A DNA stretch of 64,000 nt from Lenzites betulinus (taxonomy: Eukaryota; Basidiomycota; Agaricomycetes; Polyporales; Polyporaceae), in the NCBI GenBank assembly GCA_022264855.1, contig JABYQU010000053.1, forward strand, positions 232,548 to 296,547, read 5' to 3'. A program made the position numbers and the translations under genes. Shown here piece after piece: positions 22,897 to 33,299 of this stretch; positions within the stretch are counted from its first letter, which is position 1, and every line of letters begins with the position of its first letter. The notes below the pieces were generated by a model. The model saw only the letters and a list, made by a program, of their open reading frames with translations. It made no database searches and was not told the DNA's origin.

Positions 22897-23561
22897 TCTC
22901 TGATGACTTCTCAGATGGTAGTAGACCAGGAAGAATACGTTGACGATAAGAGAGTACAACTAGACTGGTGCAGACGAAGAGGACAAGAAGATGTGTCCAG
23001 AGAGGTGGGTCTTCGCCTGCCAGTCTGAGCGAGCTCGAGGCTGACCATATAGCACTTAAGCCGTTCCTAGTCAACATGTCAGCCGCTTTATATATAAAGC
23101 TTACCTTGCAATTGATGTGCTTGCAGTAGCCTCGATTCGCTTCTAGAGACGTACATGCTAGGGGGACCGCATCGAGGATTGCACTTCAAACCTCCATCAT
23201 GGTGGCGGTAAAGTGACTAGAAGAAGTACTTTCGATACTACTTATAACAACTGTAATGACCTATAGTGCTGCATACAATGACGTAATCAATGATTAGTAC
23301 AAGTTTAGTATCAACTCCATTCGAATGCGACTATCCCTCCTACCAACTCTACACTACCCCTCACCTTGGGATTGGCCGCTTGTTAACTTTGAACTTCCTG
23401 TTGTCGAAACAACTGGTATACCCCTAAACTCCAAGGACTCTTGCTGCTGAAAATGACCTTCGGCCGCTTCGTTGTGCACTAGTTATTCAGCACGAGCCTG
23501 AGAAGTTCTGTGGCGGGCCTAACTGTTAGACGTTGAACGTTTAACGTTAAACCTCCTAAAC
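22897..23561. other. Divergent promoter region, SDR and WD40 genes
   Basis: Spacer between two divergent starts. It is AT-richer than its surroundings. It contains a perfect 14-base palindrome, gtttaacgttaaac at 23539-23552, ending nine bases before the WD40 start codon. No coding signal is seen. Confidence 0.5.
23539..23552. promoter_or_regulatory. 14-bp palindrome next to WD40 gene start
   Basis: GTTTAACGTTAAAC is a perfect inverted repeat immediately upstream of the ATG at 23562. It could be a transcription-factor site or a hairpin in the 5' UTR. A related gttgaac motif occurs upstream of the DHHC gene near 5030-5060. Confidence 0.35.
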
Positions 23562-25986
23562 ATGGCACGGTCTATGCCTAGGGGCCATACCGCTCCCCAT
23601 TTGTGGAATGCCACCGAATCATATAGGGTAACAATTCCAAATGTGCTGAGGCGAAGAGCAATTGATGACCTTATGGCTGATGGTTTACCATACTCCAAGT
23701 TGGGGCAACACGGATTGCATATAACACAGGGGATTGCTGACCTGCGTATCTCAGAAAACTACTGGGCCACACGTCTTGCGTCAACTCGCTGGCTATATCG
23801 AAAGACGGGCGATGGCTTGCAAGTGCTGGAGATGGTATGTGATGTATTACGTTGTGGACAGCGAAGATCTTGCTGTTGCTAAAACGTTCATCATTTGAAG
23901 ACCCGAATGTGTTTCTATGGGACTTTGACCAGGAGGATCTCTCTAAGCCCTCGTGGGGGTTTGTGGGTCCGAGGGTGAGCGAACCGCCCACCAGCGCTCC
24001 GACTCCGTACACTGGGCGCCCAACTCACTGTTTCTCGTCTAGTCCAACGTTTTCACGCTGGCATTCTCCGCTTCAGGGCAGTATTTGTACTCGTGAGCAG
24101 TTAACAGCTCGTTTTGAGCCACCCACATACTGACGCCACTACCAAAGAGGAGACACCCGAGCGGACATATTCCAATATGATCTGTCGCATCTCACTTCGT
24201 CTACGGCCAGCACGGCCAGGCAATCGTGTTCACCGTCTGCAAGCGACAACCAACACGATGTATGCGCGCATGCAGTAGTCTCGTATGACAACACTATCTC
24301 ACCTTAGACAGGACAGTATCAGGGCAATATCTTGTCACCCAGAGCAGGACCATGTTTTCCTGAGCGCAGCGCAAGTTCTTTCTAGCTTATAACTAACATC
24401 TTAGTTGACCATGCTGATGTACGCGACCACCAGGGAAGACGGGCTTATCATCTTGCACGACATGCGCGCCGACGCTCGGCACACACGCGCGCAAGGCACG
24501 CTGCAGCATAGCGCCCCCTTTTCGTCCGTGCAGTATCACCCGACAATGCCACAACTCTTCGCGACGAGCGACACACGGGGGGCAGCATGCCTTCGTGATG
24601 CCCGCATGGCATTCGGGCCACTTACTGAACGTCATCGCAACGGTGTTGTGCATGAAGTACGTACGCGAGCTCATGGGCTGAAGGGGACTAACGTGCAAGC
24701 ATAGTACGTGACCACCATAGCGCGACAGGGCCAGGAGTTCATGGCGAGGCCGGAGACGAGCAGTTTGACCTTCGACCGGGATGGTAGGTGCGGTACGCTT
24801 TCGCTACATCCATTGTGAATTGATTGATTGTACAGGGCGCAGATTAGTATTGACGATGTTGGTATGACACTATCACGATTTGCATGCATGTATTCCATGA
24901 TTGAGTCCGACCCTATTATAGCACCATTATCCAACTCTGTACGCTCTCGAAGACCCATTCCCTATCGCGATGTTCAGCGGGAACCGCCTTCCGGATGGCT
25001 CCCTTGTCCCCATAGGGGGACCAACCTGGTCCAATAGTTGCACCATGAAGGTTCTTCTCCACCCCTCACTCCGTCCCCTACGACATCTCAGGTTAATCAT
25101 AATGTTTTCTATCTCTTCAGCACGGTAGCTTTGGCGGGTTCGGCTCTGACCGCGATACTTACTACGCGCACGGCTCAGACGACTTCCAAACGTATTTGTG
25201 GAAGGTTCCGGACACAGAAGTGCTCCGCGACTTGCGAACCGTTGTAGAAGTCGAAGAATGGAACGCGTGGCCGCGCCTTGGCGAGATCGGTATGTCCCTC
25301 CGTGCATTAACCTCGTCGTATGCACTAACCGCGATATCAACAAAGGATACGCTGAGTCGTACTCGAGCCCGCGATACGTCCCGGTAGAACTTTCCGTCCC
25401 GCATGCCCGCCTGGCAGGTACGCCCACACTCCCGGCTCTCAATTATCACCATTTGACACCACCGTAACACATCCGCAGGGCACGACTCCATCGTGAACTC
25501 CGCGCTCATCCACCCCACACGCCCATACCTCCTGACCGCCGGCATCGAACGCTTCGTGCGCCTCCACGCTCCGCGCCCCCACGCCCCCTGCACCACGCGC
25601 ACGCCCACAGACGTGCGCGCAGTCCCGCCGTCGGACGCGAATTCGCGCGTACTCCTGCTGCGCGCGATGGGCATCATCGACGATCCCGGGCCTGCGGAGG
25701 AGGAGGGCGGTCCGGAAGGGTCTGACAAGCAGGCGATCGCGCTTTTTGACCAGTGCGTGTGTTTCTTCGCTGCGGGATGCGGGGAGTGTGCATGTACATG
25801 GGGCAGGGCGGCTGACGATTTGTGCCGGGCAGGATCCTGCGGACGGAGGGCGGCTCCGATGCCTTCCAGCTACGGGGACTTAGGATCCCTCGGGGAGACG
25901 AGGAGGCTGACAGCGGCAGCGACAATGACGCAGATATGTTGGATTCAGGTGAGGAAGAGGACGAGGATGGCAGGATTGGAGATTGA
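23562..25986 (+). CDS. WD40-repeat protein of the DCAF5/WDTC1 type
   Basis: Probable substrate receptor of a CUL4-DDB1 ubiquitin ligase, by family resemblance. Joining about twelve exons gives MADGLPYSKK-LLGHTSCVNSLAISKDG, then RWLASAGDDPNVFLWDF, SNVFTLAFSASGQYLYSGDT, DSIRAISCHPEQDHVFLSAA, EDGLIILHDMR, SSVQYHPTMPQLFATSD and, after a non-repeat insert, DTYYAHGSDDFQTYLWKVP and HDSIVNSALIHPTRPYLLTA. The C-terminus is acidic (EADSGSDNDADMLDSGEEED). The intron at 24371-24433 appears to begin with GC (GCAAGT) and contains a CTAAC branch site. A GT alternative would be only 30 bases. The start and the last exon are good; small internal exon edges are less certain. Confidence 0.78.
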
Positions 25987-26428
25987 GATATAGTTGCGTT
26001 GCCCGTGATGATGCCTTCAGCATAATAAGAGCGACTTGTTGCCCCGAATTCCATACCATACGCCCACGCGCTATGGTGAATGCACCAATTCCAAAATCGA
26101 GACGATCGTGCCCCGAGGTCATACAGCTTCAAGCTTCCAAGGCAACCGAACGCGAAGATGAGGAGGGGAATTCGAATTTGTGTTACATTTACGGTAATAC
26201 ATAACGCGCATGCACATCGGCCAAAAGATCATAGTAATCGTACAAAACCGGCCGACCGCGACGCGAGTGGTTACTTCAGTTCAAAGTGAGCGCACTACTA
26301 TAGGCGACGTAGGATAAAGGAGGCAATATAAGTCCTGGGACGCGGAGTCCAGGGTATCGTCGTGAGGGTCATGAATGGGGGGCGTAGAAGGGGGGAATGC
26401 GGAAGAGACGGGGAGGAGACCTGGTGTG
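25987..26428. other. Intergenic, convergent 3' ends
   Basis: Between the 3' ends of the WD40 and RING genes. No coding signal is seen. Confidence 0.45.
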
Positions 26429-27915
26429 TTACTGGGCTTCCGTTCCGTCGGGTGTATGATCAGGCTCTGCGCTTTGCAGGAGTGGGGTCCGTTCGGTCGC
26501 GTCCTCTACTGCGGAGGGAGCGCGGGCGAGGGTCGGAAGGGCGTCGGACGACTCGGGGGGTTCAGGCGAAGAAGGCTCATCATGGGCAGCGTGGACGGGG
26601 AGCGGACGCCTCGGCTGCGTTACGTCGGCTTTGCAAATGGGACACTAGGGAATGTATATGAGTAATTATAATGCGTCGACAGCTGAGTGCTGAACGTACC
26701 AGCTTCTTCTTGTTGATCAGCCACTCGTCTATTTCGGCGATGTGGAACAGATGGTAACACGGCAAAACGCGCACGCGGTCTCCCAGCGCAAACATTTCCA
26801 GGCAAATCGCGCACTCGACTTGCTGTTCGACCCACGGGGGTAGCGACACGTCGTGTGATGTCGACGCGCTGGGCGTGTCCGTGTCTGTGTCCGGCCCACG
26901 CTCAAGGTCTCGGCTCTGATCATGCTCCACTGGGGAAGAGGAAGCCTCCGCAGGGCCGGAAGGAGACTCATGCTTCTCCCAACCTTTGCCCGTCCAGACG
27001 CGCCAGGGGAGATTGTGAACAACGCTCTCGGGCGCACGATCCCGTTGTGCAGCGCGGGAGGCGCGTATGCGGTGGATGAGGAGAGTGATGAAGGTGAGAA
27101 GGGAGGGCAATAGGAGTATAATGATAAATGTGATTATTGGGCTGAAAGACAAAATGATGAGTGGTATTCGCAAGAAGATGGTAGAGTGTCTTACGAGTAC
27201 CATTCCCACGCGGAGTACTCTGTGTTTAGCAGCAGAGAAAGCGTCTTGAGTCCGGAATGAGTCGTGTTCGAGACGGCGATCATGGAGGAGAGCTGGACAT
27301 AGTCCCAATATTTGATATACGTCGCAGCAATCGTCACGTCAGAAGCGTCTCCTAAAGCTTTGCATGAGATAAAGCGAGCATAGGGACATGATTGAACGTA
27401 CTTTCGCTGAACATGTTGAGCAGAGCATCGGGGTTGTCCCGATCACCACCGACGACGACAGCCCTCGCCCCTAGCTTCTGCGCCTGTCTGGCCTTCTCAA
27501 CGAACGGACAGCCGCCCCGCTGAACCAATGCGATCCAAGTATCCGTAGTTTCCGGTTCATTCTTGCCGTTCGTGCAAAGCTCCGGGCATCCGAAGACGGG
27601 ATCCGGGTCGAAAGGGTTGCGCCGAGACGTCGAATTGTCGGGATCGGAAGGGCAAGGTATTGTGAACGATGACAAAGGAATCACATATCCAAGGAGTGGA
27701 TCTGAGAGCTCAGCACCGAAGGACGCAGGCCTGGCAGGGAAGGTGATCGGAGGTGAACGGTCGACTACGGAGACGGTTCCGTCGGAGGACCAAGCCCAGC
27801 TCCAGAGCCAGCTGCCGTCGTCGCGTGAGCCCGGAGTAAACCGGCGCAACCATTTTGAATGGCTTGCGTTCACGATACCAGGTGCGAGGACGATGAAGAG
27901 GAGCGAGTAGATCAT
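26429..27915 (-). CDS. PA-TM-RING E3 ubiquitin ligase
   Basis: Transmembrane ubiquitin ligase of the endomembrane system. The start at 27915 opens a signal peptide (MIYSLLFIVLAPGIVNAS). A protease-associated (PA) domain follows, with WIALVQRGGCPFVEKARQAQ and ARAVVVGGD, then a short exon and a membrane helix (PIITFIIILLLPSLLTFITL). The RING-H2 starts CAICLEMFALGDRVRVLPC, continues YHLFHIAEIDEWL and completes across an intron with CPICKADVTQ. The C-terminus is Pro/Ser/Glu-rich and ends PDGTEAQ. The order PA, TM, RING matches this class. An in-frame Met at 28089 would bury the signal peptide and is less likely. Confidence 0.9.
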
Positions 27916-28511
27916 GGAGGTAACGTCGCCGATCTGGAGGGCGGCGGTGGGAGGAGGAGGAGAGGCGCATGATATTGATGATATAAATCCCACACTTGCC
28001 TTTTTGGGATTAGATCGTGGTCCAGAATATGCTCGTCCGCACCCTGAACCACCCGGCCGTGGCCGCAGTGTCCGTTGTTGTCTCGCCATGAGCCATGATG
28101 GTAGTGTATGTTCTCATGACCCGCTTTCCGTCCTCAAAGCTCACCAAAATCACAGTAAACACCACAGCGATACATGTACAATATCTCGAGGCCAGTGCAG
28201 TCAGAGGTCAATTTGTGCACGGCGACAGACCACTCCAAGACCATTCCATCAATGTCAAAACCTCGTGTGCAGTGATATCTGGTCTCGAGAACAGCATTGA
28301 AACTTTCGAATGATATCATATGACGACCCAAGCGGCTATCTGTTGGTGACCAGGGCCGCGAGGACAACATTGAAGTTTTGAAAGGGCGCTGGACTAATCT
28401 GCCTCAAGCAATCCTTGTGTTCGCAAGCTGTTTGGATCCATCACCTTGAGTCATAGTAGCGTTTCTCCACATACTTTGCACGGCCGTTTTGTCTCAACAT
28501 TGACCCCCCTT
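27916..28511. other. Divergent promoter region, RING ligase and P450
   Basis: About 600 bases between divergent starts. No coding signal or obvious TATA box seen. Confidence 0.4.
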
Positions 28512-30721
28512 ATGGATTCCCGACTTTCGACCCAGGCTGTCCTGATTGCAGTCGGCGTAGCAGCTTTGGTTCGTCAACACACATTTTCAACATGGTTTCC
28601 TCGAGCTCCCGTTCACTATCTTTTTCAGGCCACGCACCAAATTTTCAGGCACCTGGAAACATACTCAATCGCCGCTCACTTGCTGCTCATCAGCTTTGCT
28701 CCTCTGTTTGGATTCCGCCTCTTAGTGTTCATGCTGCCTTGGCCACACGCGCTCGGTGCATCACTCATAACTTTCTATTCACCGCTGTTCACGTCTGTCG
28801 TCCTCTATCGTCTCTCCCCGTTCCATCCCCTCTCGCGTTATCCCGGACCTCTAGCATGTAGGCTCACTAAGTTCTGGATGGCTTGGACCGGGCTGTGCGG
28901 CGATCAACATCTCTACATGCAAAGCTTGCATGAACGCTATGGTGATGTGGTTAGAACAGGTAAGGATCATAGTTTTCATGCCGTTGTACTCCAAACGACA
29001 TCCCCGAAGGTCCGAACGAACTTTCGTTCAGAGACCCGTCGGTCCTCAATGCGATGCTTGGACCGTCTGGGGTCCCCAAAGGACCGCGTGAGTAGCAGCA
29101 GTATATGCCGCGACCTGGATCTTGCATGTCTCATGCCGAATTTGTAAACAGTAATGGTAGGGCGCGTGCGCACCATCAAGAACCTACCCCTTCCCGGGAT
29201 CATGGACACCTCGGTGCATCATGAGCGGCGGAAGCCATGGAGTCGTGCCTTCAACGCTACGGCTCTCAAAGAATACGAATCACAGGTGTCTAATAGGGCA
29301 AATCAGCTCGTCGAGACTCTCGAACGCCAGAAGGGAGAGGTTTCCCTCGGAGATCTTATCAACTACTTCGCGTAAGTTTGATACGGGGTATACTTGAGAA
29401 TCGCCGGCATTTGCTAATATACACTAGATATGATTTCATGTGCGATATGGCGTACGTGTCTCCTTGCCAAGCCCTACCTTGTAGAAGCTCACGCACTTTT
29501 CTTGCAGTTATGGTGGTGGATCCGAGCTGATGCGTGAAGGGGACAAGGATGGGATCTGGAGTGCCATGGGTGCCGGTGCACCGTAAGAACCTTTCAAATT
29601 ATAGTATCAGGAAGCGCGTCGTGCTGACTCGCGGCACAGTGCAGCAACGTTCATCGGCCACGTTCCGTGGTTTGGGCTCTACGCAGCCAAGCTACCGTTC
29701 ATGTCCACACACGGCAAACGCTTGGGCGCGTATTGTCGTGAGTTCACCTTGCGACGCATCCAACGCGGCTCCCTGCGAAAGGACGTCTTCCATTACCTGG
29801 TAAGATGCCATATCAGACCTCGTAACTCCAATCACCGATGTTCTTGACATGCCATTCACAGAGTAACGAGGACGTGCCTGATGAGGACCCTCCTCCGGTG
29901 TCTCGGCTTGTTGATGATGGGATACTCGCAATCCTCGCCGGCTCAGACACAACATCGAGCGCACTGACAAGCCTCTTTTTTTGCCTCGCTACCCACCCAG
30001 AGGCCTTCAGCCACCTTCAAAGCGAAGTTGACCGGTTCTATCCTCCGGGCGAGAATCCAGGAGACCCAAAACACTATCGGGAGATGCACTACCTCACCGC
30101 CGTAATGCGAGTATCAGCGTACTCTTGGGCTTGAGAAATAGTTGACAACTGGATAATTCCCGCGCAGAAACGAAACACTGCGCCTCTACCCGCCAATCCC
30201 GAGCGGCACGCAGCGTCAAGTCCCGCATCGCGGCCAGGGGGTCATGCTCGGATCCTGGTGCGCACTACCCGCGTTGTCCAACCTTCTCCTCAGCTTTCTG
30301 ATACGTCCACATCTTCGAATGCAGGTACGTACCACCCGGGACGGTGCTCTACCTTCCACCCTGGTCCCTTCACCGCGACCCACGTAACTTTACGCCGCGC
30401 ACCACCGACTTCTGGCCTGAGCGCTGGCTTATCGCCGCCGGGCGAGCGCCTGCGACAGAGAAGATGGGGTTCGTGCACAACGACGCCGCATTCATCCCGT
30501 TCTCGTACGGGCCTGCCAACTGCGTGGGTTAGCCGATGGCGATGCAGGAAATGCGCGCGGTTGTGTGCGTGATCGTGCAGAAGTTCGAGATGGAACTGCG
30601 TCCTGGGTGGGACCCGCGTACGTATGGCACAGGGTTCAAGGACTTCTTCATGTCGCGGAGGCCGGCGTTACCTGTCACGCTGCATGGACGTAGATATACG
30701 TCAATAACGCCCTACCACTAA
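28512..30721 (+). pseudogene. Cytochrome P450 interrupted by an in-frame TAG
   Basis: A basidiomycete-type class II P450 with its exon structure intact. It has N-terminal membrane segments, HPLSRYPGPLACRLTKFW (the proline hinge), the I-helix AGSDTTSSALTSLFF, the ExxR helix in NETLRLYPPIPSG, DFWPERWL and the heme loop FIPFSYGPANCVG. The codon after CVG is TAG (30530-30532), where the family usually has Lys or Arg (GKxxAMQEMR). The frame then continues without disruption as PMAMQEMRAVVCVIVQKFE to a normal stop at 30721. A single A-to-T change (AAG to TAG) would explain it. Truncation removes about 60 residues, including the L-helix that packs on the heme, so an active product is unlikely. A sequencing or assembly error is the alternative. 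It lies 0.7 kb from a damaged terpene synthase. Confidence 0.85.
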
Positions 30722-31449
30722 AACAAGGCTAGCATTGCCACAAATGAGTGAGTAGAAAGCATCTGCGGTCGCAATTCCTCTGAACTGTTGCGTTTCAAAC
30801 AGATCCCCTTGAAAAAGCCGGTGGTGAGGCATGTCTTATGAAATTGGTTCGTAATGGGCAAACGCTGCGACTGGACGGTGTCTTGGGAAGTGAGTGTAGC
30901 CACGTGAACCCGCTGGATGGTACATGCATCAGGTAGTGACGGCAACCATCGTACTTGGTAGAGGGTATGCTGCTCAATTCCCCCGGACGGCTACCTGATG
31001 AAGTGCCCGAGCTTCAGCTTCATCATGGAAGTGCTTGAACTTAGATGAGGGACTTGCGGAAAACAGCAGAGAGGTTGCCGAACGGCGTTGGACCTTTGCT
31101 TAACTTGTGCAGCGCATTTACACGGCCGCTGATCCCTCGAGCATCTATCATATTAGATCCTGCCTAAGGGTTGAGTGATGGGGCTCGTCTTGGACCCGTG
31201 GACACCTCCGGCGTTTGCTAATCACGGAAGGTCACCTTCCCTACCTGAGCCATGGGCTTGTAAACCTTCGAGAGGAACAGTATATCAAGATGGTCGAATG
31301 GGATGTGCCAAGCTGCCAGTTCATCCTCCCCCGCTTCATACCGCAATGCTACCAATTTTCTCGTGGCTCGACACGGACGAGTGAGTGTCAAATCGTATCA
31401 CACCCTTGCGATACTCACACCTCATTCGAAATAGCGCGATACAATTCTC
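30722..31449. other. Intergenic between P450 and terpene synthase remnants
   Basis: Short frames only (up to 81 codons). The one at 31215-31460 has no domain I recognise. It may be degraded sequence of the same locus. Confidence 0.4.
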
Positions 31450-32455
31450 ATGTCCTTTGACGACGATTCCCCTCCCGTCCAATCAGAGTCCTGTATGCCC
31501 CAACAACTCCAGCAGCCTCGAACGCAGCGCGAGTTCTCTGATGAGTCCATCGCTGAGGTCAAGCAAATTATACGGGATTTCTTGACGCGCCTTCGATACC
31601 GCGATCCGCATACCCCGCGCAACCAGAAACTCAGAGCAGAAATCTCCGCTGAGATCAATTTCTGGGACGTCCAGCTCAGCCCCAAGCAGATCGAGGAAAT
31701 CGCAGACACGGCCTGCACCATCGCTGAATCCGCGTATGCACACATAACCTATGAGCATCAGCGAGTGGTCGCCAAATTCTCCGCGCATGTCGTCTACGTT
31801 GACAACCTCGATATCCGCGACCTCGAGGTGGTCGCACAGTTCGGACACCGACTGCTCGCGGCCGCGGACTTCGGCAATAGATCCATAGAGCGGCTGACAG
31901 CGCTCCTGCGGGGCATGTACGCACTTTACCCGCGCCGCGCCTGTGACTCCTTCATCGTCTCCACCCTCGACTTCCTGATCAGCGTCCACGACGAGCTCAC
32001 CAGCGGGGGGCAGGTGGTCATTCCTGGAGCAACGCTGCACCCTTGGTACATGCGCCAAAAGAGCGGTATTGGCCCGGCTTACGCGCTCTTCAACTACTTC
32101 GTCAAAGACTGGAGGGATCCAGCAGATAGATTTCACTTACAGCTCGTTCCGTAAGCCTTTCCTGCTCCTACTCTTACATTTCTTGATTATTTTTTGCCTG
32201 CAGTGACCTCGAAATTTGTACAGACATGATCAAGTACGTTTCTTTTCTTTGGACATGAGGAACTGGAGGAATCAAGCCCTCGCTGCATCCGATCCACAGC
32301 TTTGGAAGATATGCCAAAGCTACCTCATGGTAACTTATGTGATATGTGAATAGGCTCTCGTTCACGTACTGATCATGTTTCACCGCATGCAGGGGTATAT
32401 CGAGTTTCACACCAGGGCGAGCGACCTTAACATGGAGTTTGAGCAAACATCTTGA
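31450..32455 (+). pseudogene. TRI5-family sesquiterpene synthase with central deletion
   Basis: Trichodiene-synthase-like class I terpene cyclase. Exon 1 (31450 to about 32153) covers the N-terminal two thirds: QIIRDFLTRLRY, FWDVQLSPKQIEEIADTAC, VVYVDNLDIRDLEVVAQFG, PGATLHPWYMRQKSGIGPA and FVKDWRDPADRF. The next exon gives DLEICTDMI and should be followed by the metal-binding NDxxSxxKE motif and about 50-60 more residues. Instead the sequence passes straight to the family's C-terminal helix, QALAASDPQLWKICQSYLM, and after an intron GYIEFHTRASDLNMEFEQTS with a stop at 32455, in a frame that does not join the previous exon. Without the NSE motif the enzyme should be dead. Confidence 0.8.
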
Positions 32456-33299
32456 ATATGGCCGGGGATACATACATGGTATCTGACTCGGGAACGCTAG
32501 TAGTGTCTTGTTCAACAAGTTGTACCAAATATTTCTTTTTGTACCGTCAAATAACGTATCGGCTTCAGCTTCATTCTGCAACGGCCAATTCCTATACTGC
32601 GCAATCGGCGAGAGTGACACTAAGCTTGTCATTCCGTGCATGGCCGCAATATAATCAAAACTCAGAAACTAGCCTAGAGCCAGCGGTAGTAGGCGTCTTT
32701 ATTACGCTGGTATGGCAATTTACTCAGTGACGCCGTTTCAGACGTGTCCTACTAGTAATGCCACGTTGGATTGTTGTGCTCTCTGGCACTATCCCAGGCC
32801 TCTGGCGGGAAGTTTAGATTGGTTATATACCGATGATATGGTGTTGTGGTCAGTGCTACCTTACGGCCGAGCAATACGCTACTACTACTACGCTCCGGGC
32901 CTTACATCACATATCTCCGCCTTCGCCATAATCACGACTTCAGGCTCATTGCCGCCGCGGAGCCTAGAAGGTACGGCTGTGTATGTTGGTGCACAATAGT
33001 ATTATGCTCGAGACGTTGTTACGCTCCAGATGGCCGTACGGGAGAGTGTACAAGGACGTATTCATGATGCATGACGGGCGGGCCTCGCATAAGCATGTTG
33101 TTTTTGTGATATAATATGCGCGTTCTGAAGCTAAATGAAGGCGGACGTGTCTGATGAAGTGATACGTGGGCTATAATGGTCATAAAAGCCTAATACACTC
33201 GTGACGACGGCCGTATTGACACCCAATATCCAGGATAGCCTGGGATGGTACAAGTGACGCGGGGGACAATCAACCATACTTTCCCTCGAGGGGGGAAAC
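32456..33299. other. Intergenic, about 0.85 kb
   Basis: AT-richer spacer between the terpene synthase remnant and the GH30 3' end. A (CTA)n-like run, ctactactactac, occurs near 32880. No coding signal is seen. Confidence 0.45.

Noticed and set aside
24374..24404. 30-base GT-AG intron in the WD40 gene
   Set aside because: Shorter than any plausible spliceosomal intron in this window and adds residues that break the repeat; the GC-AG model fits better.
32174..32641. 155-codon minus-strand frame over the terpene synthase 3' end
   Set aside because: Antisense to recognisable TRI5 C-terminal sequence, no domain.
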